DNA of 64,000 bases from JAPOUP01 sp965201085 (GCA_965201085.1 CBDAVS010000019.1:233327-297326); one strand, 5' to 3'. Positions 46,606 to 57,032 are shown, numbered from the stretch's first letter. Numbers and translations are program-made. The notes: generated from the sequence alone by a model not told the origin.

Positions 46606-47898
46606 ATGTCACCGGATCAGAATTCTTCTCCCGCAACATATGACGCACCGGAAAAGGAACTCTATGCGGTCGGCGAAATGCCACCTGTGGGATACGTGCC
46701 GAAAAAAATGCATGCCTGGGCGATCCGCCGTGAGAGGCACGGCGAGCCGGATAAGGCGATGCAGATCGAAGTCGTTGACGTGCCGAAGCCGGATAGCCAT
46801 GAGGTCCTGGTGCTCGTGATGGCTGCGGGTGTCAATTACAACGGTGTCTGGGCAGGCCTTGGCGTTCCGATCAGCCCCTTCGACGTGCACAAGGCCGAAT
46901 ATCATATCGCGGGATCGGATGCCTCGGGAATCGTCTGGGCGGTCGGACGCAAGGTAAAGAGCTGGAAAGTGGGTGACGAAGTCGTGATCCACTGCAACCA
47001 GGACGATGGGGATGACGAGGACTGTAATGGTGGGGATCCCATGCTCTCGCCCAGCCAGCGGATATGGGGATACGAGACACCGGACGGTTCATTCGCCCAA
47101 TTCACCTGCGTGCAGGCCCAGCAGCTTATGGAGCGTCCCAAGCATCTCACCTGGGAAGAAAGCGCGTGTTACACACTGACGCTCGCCACGGCGTATAGAA
47201 TGCTGTTCGGCCATCATCCGCATGAACTGAAGCCGGGGCAGAATGTGCTCATCTGGGGCGCGTCCGGCGGTCTCGGTTCCTACGCGATTCAACTCGTGAA
47301 CACCGCCGGGGGAAACGCCATCGGGGTGATTTCCGACGAGAGCAAGCGCGATTTCGTGATGGATCTTGGCGCCAGGGGCGTGATCAACAGACGCGACTTC
47401 GACTGCTGGGGCCAGCTACCTGAAGTGAACACTGAAGAATACAGGCAATGGTTCAGCGAAGTGCGCAGGTTTGGCAAAGCGATCTGGGAAGTCACGGGGA
47501 AGGGTGTCAATGTCGACATGGTGTTTGAGCATCCCGGCGAGGCGACCTTTCCGGTTTCGGTATTTGTCGTCAGGAAAGGTGGCATGGTTGTGATCTGTGC
47601 AGGTACGAGCGGATACAACCTGACGTTGGACGCACGGTATCTCTGGATGCATCAAAAGCGCGTGCAGGGCAGCCACTTCGCGCATCTCAAACAGGCGGCA
47701 TCGGCGAACCGACTGATGGTTGAGCGACGGCTGGATCCCTGTATGTCGGAAGTGTTTCCCTGGGCGGAGATTCCCGCTGCCCATATAAAAATGCGCCGAA
47801 ACGAACACCGGCCCGGTAATATGGCCGTTCTGGTGCAGTCTCCGAGAACGGGATTGAGGACTCTGGAAGATGCGCTAGATGCCAGCGATGCGAATTGA
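46606..47898 (+). CDS. ccr: Crotonyl-CoA carboxylase/reductase
   Basis: A 430-residue medium-chain dehydrogenase/reductase: MHAWAIRRERHGEPDKAMQI, VMAAGVNYNGVWAGLG, GSDASGIVWAVGRKVKSWKVG, HCNQDDGDDEDCNGGDPMLS, the NADPH site VLIWGASGGLGSYAIQLVN and GSHFAHLKQAASAN. It reductively carboxylates crotonyl-CoA to (2S)-ethylmalonyl-CoA, the committing step of the ethylmalonyl-CoA pathway. An in-frame ATG at 46600 is only two bases from AGGAGG, so 46606 is preferred; 430 residues equals the usual length. Confidence 0.94.
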   Translation: MSPDQNSSPATYDAPEKELYAVGEMPPVGYVPKKMHAWAIRRERHGEPDKAMQIEVVDVPKPDSHEVLVLVMAAGVNYNGVWAGLGVPISPFDVHKAEYHIAGSDASGIVWAVGRKVKSWKVGDEVVIHCNQDDGDDEDCNGGDPMLSPSQRIWGYETPDGSFAQFTCVQAQQLMERPKHLTWEESACYTLTLATAYRMLFGHHPHELKPGQNVLIWGASGGLGSYAIQLVNTAGGNAIGVISDESKRDFVMDLGARGVINRRDFDCWGQLPEVNTEEYRQWFSEVRRFGKAIWEVTGKGVNVDMVFEHPGEATFPVSVFVVRKGGMVVICAGTSGYNLTLDARYLWMHQKRVQGSHFAHLKQAASANRLMVERRLDPCMSEVFPWAEIPAAHIKMRRNEHRPGNMAVLVQSPRTGLRTLEDALDASDAN

Positions 47899-47917
47899 GG
47901 GGGGGGGGGGGGGGGGG
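47899..47917 (+). repeat. Run of 19 G directly after the ccr stop codon
   Basis: Nineteen consecutive G follow the TGA of ccr without a spacer. It could form a G-quadruplex in the mRNA or coding strand, or vary in length by slippage, or be an assembly artefact. Confidence 0.9.
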
Positions 47918-48396
47918 ACCATAGCATTTCGCGCAGGATGGTGCCGGTAGGACGGGCCATTATCCCAGTTCGATCCAACACCGGTTAAGGGAACCTGTCG
48001 GAAGCGCATTCCGATCGACCTATGTCGATGTCAGCGTTGCAAAACTGTTCTTAACTCAGAGGTATTCCATCACAGCCTTAGGATATTGCAGTGGCTCGTC
48101 CAACACCCCGCTATCCGACCTTTCCGTCTGTCCCTACGGCATGGTCTTCACGACGCGCCGGCGTCGATGAAGTGTATCCACGTCGGACCCGTGGGCACAG
48201 GTCGCCGCTTCCACCGCATAAGTATCGCTGGCGCAGGTCTCAACCGGATCATCGAGTTCCATGCGGACCTTCGGAGGAAATCCTCCCTCCGGCATTTGCC
48301 GACCCCTCTTCACCTCCCGCTTCCGACCGACGGTCACCCGCGGTCACCACCGTGACAGGAATTCATTAGGTCGCCGGCAAAATCGTGCCCTATATA
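47918..48396. other. Gap between ccr and ISNCY-like copy C
   Basis: 479 bp; open frames are short and I recognise nothing. A minus-strand 67-codon frame (48134-48337) is possible but unsupported. Confidence 0.45.
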
Positions 48397-50131
48397 GTGT
48401 CTGCCAGAAAACCCCGTGTTTTTCCGGTGACAGGGCCGGATCCGGCGGATTCCGGCTTCACGGGGCCGTGGCCGGGCCCGTCGGAGCGCCGCCCGGGGCT
48501 TCGACGGGACGGCCGGTGGCGGGAACATATGATGAACATCCGGGCCTCCGCCGGCCCGCGGGCACGCCGGTGCGGGCCCCGCGGCGGCGGGGAGCACGGG
48601 GCGCTCCCTCGCCGGCGGCATCAGGCCGGGGCGGTGGACGTTCGCGGCCAGCACCGCCAGCGCCACGGCGCCGGCGAAACCCTCCTTTCCGTGGCCGCCG
48701 ACGCGGTCCAGACCGCGGTGCTCCAGGCTGTTGATGGCCGACCCGCCCGCGGCGTGGGCGCGCCGCGCCCCGCGGAGCGCCTCCCCGCTTTCCCGGACGC
48801 GGTCCGCCTTCGACAGCCTGCCTTTCCGCGGCATGGCGTCGGCTCCGGCATCCCGTCAGGCCCCGGCCGGTCCGGGGGCTGTGCGGACCGCGGTCGAAGC
48901 TCACCACCGACAGGTCGGGGAACCGGGCCCGCGCCTCCCCGCCCATGGGGACCGCCACGTCCACGTCGCTCCCCTCCCACATCACCGAATGGTGCAGGAT
49001 GAACCGGTGCCGGTCCTCAAGGAGGCAGACCGGAACGCCGGGCTCCACCGGGACCCCGGCCTTTCCCTTCGATATCCAGCGGGTGTGCGGCCCGGATATC
49101 GGGTGCACCTTCCCGCGGTGCGGGATCGTCCCTCCCTTCAGGATCCGCCGTCCGGTCAGGTCCGCCCGGTGCCTGACATGGCCGATGAAGCCCCGGATAC
49201 TGTCCGATGAGCCCGGGATGCCCAACCTGCCGTCGGTCTCCGCGCGGCTGGCCTCCGCCCTGTCCGCCAGCTTCAGCGCCAGCCGGAGCGGCGCCTCCAC
49301 GTCCCTCGGGCGCGGGTCGGCGAGCCGTGACGTGGCCACCCGGAGGTGGCCTTTCCGGAGCTTTCCGCAAAGGTATTCCTTCCGCCGCCAGCCGGGCCAC
49401 CCAGCCACCGCAGGCCCGGGACGTGTCCCGGACCATGCGCCGCGCCGCGTCCATCGGCAGGCTGCGGTCGGTCGGATGATGCACGTCGGTCCCGGCCACG
49501 AAGGAATGACGGCGGCCGCGCGACGCGGCGCCAGGCTTTTCCGGCCACCCTGTGGCCCCTCTCCACGACCATCCTTCCGACCTCGGCGGGAAGCTCCGGC
49601 GTGAGGAGCGACACGCTGTCAACCAGACGCCGGTATCCGTATCCGTATCCGTCCCCGTCCCATGATCCGTGGCCCGGCCTTCGGCCTTCGCCGGATCGGG
49701 ATGTGTTGGTTCGCCAGGTCCTGAAGCCGGCCGAAACCGCACCCGGGACCCTGCCTGACCACGCCGGGCACCGGGACGGTCAACGGTTCCATCCCCGGCC
49801 TGCCGACCCGGCGGCTCTTTCCGGGCAGCACCATCCTGCCCGGAAGCCCGGACAGCCGCTTTCGGGTCCCTTCGTCGCCGCAGGGGTCCTGGAGGCCGAT
49901 CGGGATCGCCGGGATGTCGTCCCTCGATTTCACCTCCAGCCTGATCCTGGTGACGTCGGGGGCGCCGGGCCTCCGCCGGGTGTCGTGGACCCTGCGCATG
50001 GGGGCCTCCTGAAGGGGAGGATTGGCGGATTCCGCGGCATACCCTGACCGCCATATCCGGTGAATCCCCGCAGGGCGGATTCCGTCATTTACCGCGAAAA
50101 ATCCGAAGCCTGGCGGTTTTCTGGCGAACAC
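48397..50131 (-). mobile_element. ISNCY-like element copy C, degenerate
   Basis: It runs from GTGTCTGCCAGAAAACCCC to the mirrored end GGTTTTCTGGCGAACAC, in the same orientation as copy 1. The minus-strand frames contain the same transposase fragments (FVAGTDVHHPTDRSLPMDAA, SDSIRGFIGHVRHRADLTG, SVMWEGSDVDVAVPMGGEAR) broken by several frameshifts. No target duplication is evident. Confidence 0.8.
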
Positions 50132-50556
50132 TAGCATAGGCGTGGGCCGAAGATTTCAGCCAGTGAACCCGTACCTTCCTGAAGCTGCACAATTGGATCG
50201 AATACATGCGCCTCTCCCGCACAACCGGGGTCTGGACTTTATTCGATCCCCACCGACAGTCACTGCATGGGCGGTGCACGATAAGTTCGTGCCGGATTCC
50301 GTCGCAAACAATCAATCCGAACCATAATCACGCCGCTGCGGAGTGATACCACCAGTGCGCAGTCGCCGCGCATTCCCCCTTCCACCCGGATCCGATCGAT
50401 CCCCACATGTTCTCCTCCGCAGTCCGGCTCACATCACTGCGTGAAACCGACACCATAAATTTCTGCACTTCGTACCACGCAGACGATTCCGAAAGGTCCG
50501 CCATGCCACGAATGTCAGCCCCTTTCACATATCCTACGGGCGGCATAGGTTGGGCC
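50132..50556. other. Region upstream of the helicase gene
   Basis: 425 bp; in-frame codons upstream of the chosen helicase start (from 50407) do not resemble the family. No gene is recognised, and the promoter is presumably here. Confidence 0.5.
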
Positions 50557-52089
50557 ATGGCTTTGACCGAATTGCAGTTTTCAGAAGATCAGGCGAACGC
50601 CTACGAACACGTTGCCAAGCTGCTGAGAAAGGCGGGCGTGGACATCAGGGGCGGCGCTCTTAAACGGGCGAAACGGCGCAGACCGCAGGTGTTTGCGGTT
50701 CTGGGACGTGCTGGATCGGGCAAGACCATGCTACTCTCTCGCCTGTATACCGATCTCGATGATGCGGGCGTCCTGCTTGTCACCGGCGACTACGAAAGCA
50801 AAAGCTGGAAACGCAGACGCACATTGTCAATACTGGCTCCGACCAACAAGGCTGCCAGCGTTCTTAGGGGAAACGGCGTCCCGGCAACTACGATTCATCG
50901 AATTCTCTATTCGCCGGTCTATGATCCAGAATATGAGAGAGTCGCCGAGTGGCTGGCCTCCGGTGGCAAGCGGCCGCAGGTTGCCGGATTAACCGATACG
51001 GCGCTCGACAGAGCGCAGGAGTTCTACGGAACGCATAGTTCCGTACCTGGAGCCTTGGCGACAGCCGGACTGCGCGGGTCGGACTTCATTACCGGATGGA
51101 CACGGCGTGAAGACCCGCTGGATATTGCCTTCGTAGACGAGGCGTCGATGCTCGACGACCGGCAACTGGAGGATCTTCGGAAAATCTTTCCGACTTTGGT
51201 CCTGTTTGGCGACCCCGCGCAGCTGGCACCGGTCGGCGAGTCCGATGGCATGGTGTTTGACCGGTTTGACGGTTCCAAACAGATGGAACTATCCCGGATA
51301 TACCGACAGGCCGCGGACAACCCTATCCTCGATCTTGCCCACGCCCTAAGCGAGGATGGTCTTGAATTCGACGAGTTCGAGGATCGGATAGCCGAGGCGG
51401 CGCTAAGGGACGAGCGGGTGGTCATCGGTTCACGCGCCGATTCGGATCTGATGGCACGTTCTCCGGTTCTGGTTTGGCGGAACTCCACTCGGGTGCGCCT
51501 TATCCATGCGTTCAGGTGCGCCCACGGCGCCCCTCCTGACGGACTTCTCCCGGGCGAGCCATTGGTCTGTGATGGGATTGAACTGCCGCTGAAGCTTCGT
51601 CAAAGACGAATTGAGCTGGAAGCGCGTGGACTGATCAAGGGAGCTCAGGTGATCTATCTTGGCGCGGGCACGAGGCCGGGATTCTCTCGCGTTCATGTTC
51701 TGGGTGCGGAGGATCCCCGCACCGGCGTTGCCTCGATCGTGAAGATCGAAACTCCGGATCGGAAGGAACCATACATTCCCCTGGCGGCGGGGATGGGCGC
51801 GACATTTCTGCACGGCGCCGCGATCACAATACATAAGTCGCAGGGCTCGCAATGGCCGACGGTACAGGTATTCGCACCTGATATCAGGGCCGCCGCAAGG
51901 TCCGAGATTCTCGATTCCGGCGTACCCCTATGGAAGCGGTTAGCCTACGTTGCCATCACAAGGGCGCGGGAACGATTGATCTGGATAAAGCGCTATGCTC
52001 TCGCCAAACCGCAAATGGTGTTGACCGTCGAGGACCTGAAGGCGGAGCCTTCGACCCTGAAGTTAAGAACCGAGGAGAACGAGCCATGA
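50557..52089 (+). CDS. RecD-like superfamily 1 DNA helicase / AAA ATPase
   Basis: A 510-residue protein with Walker A AVLGRAGSGKTMLLSRLYTD, LAPTNKAASVLR (motif Ia), Walker B DIAFVDEASML, LVLFGDPAQLAPVG (motif III), SRIYRQ, and the UvrD-like C-terminal GAAITIHKSQGSQWPTVQVF and AYVAITRARERLIW. It resembles a conserved Roseobacter-group helicase usually next to a short-chain dehydrogenase, as here. The role is probably DNA repair or recombination. The start MALTELQF at 50557 was chosen from family length. Confidence 0.88.
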   Translation: MALTELQFSEDQANAYEHVAKLLRKAGVDIRGGALKRAKRRRPQVFAVLGRAGSGKTMLLSRLYTDLDDAGVLLVTGDYESKSWKRRRTLSILAPTNKAASVLRGNGVPATTIHRILYSPVYDPEYERVAEWLASGGKRPQVAGLTDTALDRAQEFYGTHSSVPGALATAGLRGSDFITGWTRREDPLDIAFVDEASMLDDRQLEDLRKIFPTLVLFGDPAQLAPVGESDGMVFDRFDGSKQMELSRIYRQAADNPILDLAHALSEDGLEFDEFEDRIAEAALRDERVVIGSRADSDLMARSPVLVWRNSTRVRLIHAFRCAHGAPPDGLLPGEPLVCDGIELPLKLRQRRIELEARGLIKGAQVIYLGAGTRPGFSRVHVLGAEDPRTGVASIVKIETPDRKEPYIPLAAGMGATFLHGAAITIHKSQGSQWPTVQVFAPDIRAAARSEILDSGVPLWKRLAYVAITRARERLIWIKRYALAKPQMVLTVEDLKAEPSTLKLRTEENEP

Positions 52090-52817
52090 GTGGATCCATT
52101 CTAATCACTGGCGCATCAAGCGGCATCGGTCGCGCGACGGCGGAACTCTTCCTGAAAAGCGGATGGACCGTGGGCGTATTGGCCCGTCGTGCCGAAGCGC
52201 TGTCGGAAATGGCGTCAATGCACGAAAATGTCGTGGTGCTTCCAGCTGACGTAACCGACCCGAACGCGGTGGAGAATGCGTTCACGCTGTTTCGGCGCGA
52301 AGCTGGCAGACTTGACGTTCTGTTCAACAACGCGGGCATTTTCGGCGTGGCCGCACCTATAGATGAAGTGCCGGTTGAAACTTGGCTGAATGTGGTAAAC
52401 ATAAACCTGAACGGAATGTTTCTGTGCGCAAGGCAGGCGTTCTCAATGATGCGTTCGCAGGAACCTCAGGGCGGGCGCATCATCAATAACGGTTCCATCA
52501 GTGCCCATGTTCCGCGTGACGGATCGGTTTGTTACACATCCACCAAGCATGCGATAACCGGAATGACCCGTTCGTTGAGTCTTGACGGACGACCGTTCCA
52601 CATCGCCTGCGGCCAGATCGACATTGGCAACGCCCGAACACCGATGGTGGAAGATCAGTGCGAACGGGCCCGCTCGGCGGGTTTGCCGGAACCTGAGACA
52701 ATGGATGTTCGCCATGTTGCCGAAGCCGTAATGAATATGTCTGAACTGCCGTTGGAGGCGAATGTCCAGTTCATGACCCTGATGGCGACAAAGATGCCCT
52801 ATATCGGACGGGGATAG
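52086..52817 (+). CDS. Short-chain dehydrogenase/reductase
   Basis: A 243-residue classical SDR: cofactor motif ILITGASSGIGRATAELF, VLFNNAGIFG, RIINNGSISAH and the YTSTKHAITGMTRSL active site (Ser, Tyr, Lys). The basic residue pattern (LARRAEAL) suggests NADP(H). The substrate is unknown. Its ATG overlaps the helicase stop (ATGA), so the pair is co-translated. Confidence 0.9.
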   Translation: MSGSILITGASSGIGRATAELFLKSGWTVGVLARRAEALSEMASMHENVVVLPADVTDPNAVENAFTLFRREAGRLDVLFNNAGIFGVAAPIDEVPVETWLNVVNINLNGMFLCARQAFSMMRSQEPQGGRIINNGSISAHVPRDGSVCYTSTKHAITGMTRSLSLDGRPFHIACGQIDIGNARTPMVEDQCERARSAGLPEPETMDVRHVAEAVMNMSELPLEANVQFMTLMATKMPYIGRG

Positions 52818-52891
52818 GCACATGTGGTAATCTGACCGTGAAACGCCAGTGCTTCGGCCAGTGACCGTTCCGCACAAATGGGACTTATTTA

Positions 52892-54322
52892 GTGTCCGCC
52901 AGAAAACCGCCAGGCTGCGGATTTTTTGCGGTAAATGACGGAATCCGGCAATCCTCCCCTTCAGGAGGCCCCATGCGCAGGGTCCACGACACCCAGCGGC
53001 GGCCCGGCGCCCCCGACATCAGGAGGATCAGGCCGACCGTGAAATCGAGGGATGACATCCCGGCGATCCCGATCGGCCTCCAGGACCTCTACAGCGACGA
53101 AGGGACCCGAAAGCGGCTGTTCCGGCTTCCGGGCAGGCTGGTGCCGCCCGGAAAGAGCCGCCGGGTCGGCGGGCCGGGGATGGAGCCGTTGACCATCCCG
53201 GTGCCCGGCGTGGTCAGGCAGGGTCCCGGGTGCGGTTTCGACCGGCTTCGGGAACCGGCGAACGGGCGCCGGACGATCCGGCGGAGGCCGAAGGCCGGGC
53301 CACGGATCATGGGACGTGGACGGATACGGATACCAGCGTCCGGTTGACAGCGTGTCGCTCCTCACGCCGGAGCTTCCCGCCGAGGTCGGAAGGACGGTCG
53401 TGGAGAGGGGCCACAGGGTGGCCGGAAAAAGCCTGGCGCCGCGTCGCGCGGCCGCCGTCATTCCTTCGTGGCCGGGACTGACGTGCACCATCCGGCCGAC
53501 CGCAGCTTGCCGATGGACGCGGCGCGGTGCATGGTCCGGGACGTGTCCCGGGCCTGCGGGGGGCTGGGGCCGCCCGGCTGGCGCCGAAGCTGGCGGACAG
53601 GGCGGCGGCGGGCCGCGCGGAGATCGACGGCAGGTTGGGTATCCCGGGCCCATCGGACAGTATCCGGGGCTTCATCGGCCATGTCAGGCACCGGGCGGAC
53701 CTGACCGGACGGCGGATCCTGAAGGGCGGGACGGTCCCGCACCGCGGGAAGGTGCACCCGATATCCGGGCCGCACACGCGCTGGATGCCGAAGGGAAAGG
53801 CCGGGGGCCCGGTGGAGCTTGGCGTTCCGGTCCGCGTCCCTGAGGACCGTCACGGATTCCTCCCGCACCGTTCCGTCATGTGGGAGGGGAGCGACGTGGA
53901 CGTGGCGGTCCCCATGGGCGGGGAGGCGCGGGCCCGGTTCCCCGACCTGTCGGTGGTGAGCTTCGACCGGGGTCCGCACAGCCCCCCGGACCGGCTGGGG
54001 CCTGCCGGGATGCCGGAGCCGACGCCATGCCCCGCAGGGGCAGGCTGTCGAAGGCGGACCGCGTCCGGGAAAGCGGGGAGGCGTTCCGCGGGGCGCGGCG
54101 CGCCCACGCCGCCGGCGGGTCGGCCATCAACAGCCTGGAGCACCGTGGCCTTGACCGGGTGCGGAGCCACGGAAAGAAGGGTTTCGCCCGGACCGGCGTG
54201 CCCGCGGGCTGACGGAGGCCCGGATGTTCACCATATGTTCCCGCCACCGACTGTCCCGTGAAGCCGGAATCCGCCGGATCCGGCCCTGTCACCGGAAAAA
54301 CGCGGGGTTTTCTGGCAGACAC
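52892..54322 (+). mobile_element. ISNCY-like element copy D with TATTTA target duplication, degenerate
   Basis: It is bounded by GTGTCCGCCAGAAAACC (52892) and mirrored TTTTCTGGCAGACAC (to 54322), in inverted orientation to copies 1 and C. TATTTA precedes (52886-52891) and follows (54323-54328) the element, showing the target-site size. At 1,431 bp it is about 300 bp shorter than copy C. The plus strand reads MRRVHDTQRRPGAPDI, DGARQ-like and SDSIRGFIGHVRHRADL fragments in shifting frames. Confidence 0.83.
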
Positions 54323-54402
54323 TATTTACACTAACCCGAAAATCCAGGCACCGATGAGACAACACGTTGCTGTTGCGGCGGTTCCTAAACTCTCGGGAAA
54401 GG

Positions 54403-54561
54403 TCATATCTTCAACTCATCGAATGCTCGGTCCGACACCTCATCCATAACGTCGTTTGAAATCCAATCATTAAATAATTCACCAATATCCGTTAATGCAT
54501 CGTGAGTGGTCGAAGCCAAGAGATAGCTCTTTGTCTCTGACGATTTGTGGTTCCCCCGCAC
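54403..54561 (-). CDS. Small ORF downstream of the DUF488 genes
   Basis: From GTG at 54561 a 52-codon frame reads KSSETKSYLLASTTHDALTD, IGELFNDWISNDVMDEVSD, RAFDELKI before TGA. It begins four bases after the DUF488-B stop and has the low GC of its neighbours. The amphipathic acidic composition looks coding. No family is recognised and there is no clear ribosome-binding site. Confidence 0.35.
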   Translation of the reverse strand: MRGNHKSSETKSYLLASTTHDALTDIGELFNDWISNDVMDEVSDRAFDELKI

Positions 54562-54565
54562 AGGT

Positions 54566-55007
54566 TTAAACAAGATGTTTCACTTTAACGCTGTCTGCAC
54601 CCCGATGGTCCTGGAGATACTCCGCGACGGGGCATAGATGGCAATGATGTGGTTTGTCCTCGCTGCAAAGGATACAGACTTCGGCAATCACCTCCTGGGA
54701 TATCTGTTTCTCAATGCTCCTTTGTTCCATAAGATCCATGAATTCGCGCTCATACCGGCTCCAGTCCCTATATTCTTTTCGATAGCCTTCAAGCTTTTTC
54801 CTTGTCGGTGCGAGTGACGGAACATGCGTATGGTCAACATCGCATATTTTCTTGAGAAAATAGCGGAAATCGTCCCTCTTCGCAAATCCAGCCAATCGAG
54901 AAGCGTTGTTCAATCTAACATCCACAACGCGTTTGTTGCCGGACTCCTTGATGAGCTGGAAAATTTTGGGGAGTCTCCTTTGTGAAACCGATCGTGTTGA
55001 TTTTCAT
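54566..55007 (-). pseudogene. DUF488-family protein B, single frameshift
   Basis: The N-terminus MKINTIGFTKETPQNF at 55007 is separated by one frameshift (about 54960) from IFQLIKESGNKRVVDVRLNN and ASRLAGFAKRDDFRYFLKKI, then HTHVPSLAPTRKKLEGYRKE and ICDVDHTH. The conserved tail is CILCSEDKPHHCHLCPVAEY. This is the DUF488 pattern (VVDVR near the start, LCSE..HCHR-like motif at the end) with Arg replaced in the last motif. GC is clearly lower than the chromosome. It lies directly downstream of a second DUF488 gene. Confidence 0.8.
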
Positions 55008-55049
55008 GTTTGCAACCTTTGAATTCGAACTATGTATCATTCTCGGGAT

Positions 55050-55625
55050 GCGATCTTTGTTTCCCGCCGCTTGAGAGCTTCACTGCGTGACTCTCCAGGC
55101 TTCAGGAATGGATCCTCTTTCAGATTTATTTGATCCTGTAATTTTTTGATCTTTTTATCATGGATCTCCAACTCACGATTTGGAAAATATGATTAACCTG
55201 ACATCCTTGGAAACGCAGACTTTCGGCAACCAAAATAGCACGATGGCATTCCAGAAATTCTCTTCCAGAGCACATGAGAGCGATGCGATGTTCACGCCCA
55301 AGATTAAGCAAGTGCACTATCGCACATTTGAAGTCATCTCGTCCCGCCAGTTTGGGATAAATTACTCGTCCATTTTGTCATATCATGATCGGTCATTCGA
55401 TCTTGCGCCAAGCTACTCGCCAAGAAATTCGCAATCAATGCTCAGGTTATTATGTGTGTCAATGAAAATATCTTTGTTGAATTGAGGATTATATCGACTG
55501 AAGGGCGTTGAATGAACATCGGAATCCACCTGAATCCTGTACAAGCGCAGTAGCTTGATGAGGTGTTCGGACAAATGCCTTGAAAGATCGATCAAGTAAA
55601 TGCCGCTCTCTGCAACATCCTCTGT
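55050..55625 (-). pseudogene. DUF488-family protein A, multiply broken
   Basis: In order on the minus strand: LIDLSRHLSEHLIKLLRLYR, IQVDSDVHSTPFSRYNPQFN (55413-55595), FLGE then a stop, NGRVIYPKLAGRDDFKCAIV, HLLNLGREHRIALMCSGREF, LECHRAILVAESLRFQGCQV and finally NRELEIHDKKIKKLQDQINL ending SEALKRRETKIASRE. These pieces follow the whole length of a DUF488 protein, including the ALMCS...ECHR signature. At least three lesions are present. Confidence 0.75.
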
Positions 55626-55833
55626 GTAAATTTTCGATTCGAGGATTGCGGCTACAAATTGCAGCAGGAACCAATGAATCCTTCACCAAGACTAATATTC
55701 AAGTAATATTCTCCAAGTAAATATTCTCTGTTTTTCATTTACGAGAATCTACTGTCATACCGGGGATCTGTAACCCATAATTGTAGTTTTGATGATCGAA
55801 GCGGAAGTGAGCGTGGATGCGATCATTTTGGTT

Positions 55834-56323
55834 TCAAGAATTGGCCTTGGAGGGGAATACGGAAATCTTTATTTTTTGGCAACTTAATAAATCGGCGTGA
55901 ATCATTAAATCGTCTGGCGCTTGCGCTATCCACTCGATCATTTTTTCGAAACGGGTACTCGATCCTTCAATCCAAAGGTCCATGATCGGATCTACGAGTT
56001 CATGGAGAGATTCCCATTTTAGACGACCAGCTTTCCACCGGTTTTGATCTGGATCAATCAACCGGTTCTCGGTCTGATGGTTTTAGGCCTTGGCTCGATC
56101 AAAGGAATCTCAGTCACGTCCAAGACCTCGGGATCGGTGCCGTCTTCGTACTGGCGTTCTGATGCGCAAACCTCTTCAGATACTCGATGACTAACCTTGC
56201 GTAGCCAACCTTGCGTAGCCAACCTTGTGATTTTCTGTCTTTAAGCTCACCCCCCGCGACAAATTTACCGGTCGTCTTTCTCGAGTTGGCTAAGCACACG
56301 ATAGTTTTCACGGTCTGTGCCAT
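55834..56323 (-). pseudogene. Dual-OB (DuOB)-like protein, broken by a 14-bp tandem duplication
   Basis: MAQTVKTIVCLANSRKTTGK, FVAGGELKDRKSQGWLRKV matches the start of dual-OB-domain proteins (KIVCLANSRK...GWIRPVS). A 14-bp unit is repeated at 56200-56227; removing one copy restores SHRVSEEVCASERQYEDGTD, PEVLDVTEIPLIEPRPK. A second shift at an AAAA run leads to LIDPDQNRWKAGRLKWESLH, ELVDPIMDLWIEGSSTR. The family name is from memory. The gene lies upstream of the tandem DUF488 genes on the same strand. Confidence 0.65.
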
Positions 56324-57032
56324 TTGTGATCACCACGGTCAGAGTCAACCGAAGATGAGTAAGTTTGTTTCGATAGTCAATACCTGGTAACAACACGATA
56401 TCATCTACTCTCAAAATGGGTGTAAATATATTTCGTGGAGTAAGGTCGCTGCATTCCACCGATGGAGCTCGTCCATTTGTAGGTTGGTATAGCAGCTACG
56501 GATGGCCACAATCTCGTTCGCGCCGCTGACGCCAACCGCTCACCGCTATCTTTGGGCGGTCGGCCAGATGGATCTTTAATCGGTCTTGATGACGACAGAC
56601 CCGATGGGCGGTCTCCGTTGGCGGTATTCAAGATAATCCATCCGATGCGGTTTGTCCCGCTGGACTCCACGCTATTGGCCAGTTCCCAACACGCAGTCGC
56701 TGTCCACACCAGCGTATACCCCTTGTCACGCCATAGATGCCCGTGCATTGTAGACCCGCAATGCACCTGCGCGTATTTCTGCCCTCCGCAGAATCCGAAG
56801 GTCTTCCGGAGCTTCACGGTTCAAGGTTGAAGCTGCCACCGTTTTCGGGCGGATACGTGCGAAACCGATGGCGAGCTATACATGGTGCAAAAAGCAAATG
56901 CGGCGCTCCTATGACCACCCCCGAATCATCATGCACCCATGCCGGACATGGACAGTCGACAATTAAGCAGATCCCACCTTGCACCTAAGTAACCATTGAG
57001 TTATTTTCATTGCTAAACCTAGGGAGGCCCAG
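56324..57032. other. Low-GC decayed region before the aldo/keto reductase gene
   Basis: No gene is recognised on either strand in about 700 bp. A minus-strand frame at 56401-56817 lacks family features. GGGAGG just before 57033 is the ribosome-binding site of the next gene. Confidence 0.45.
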
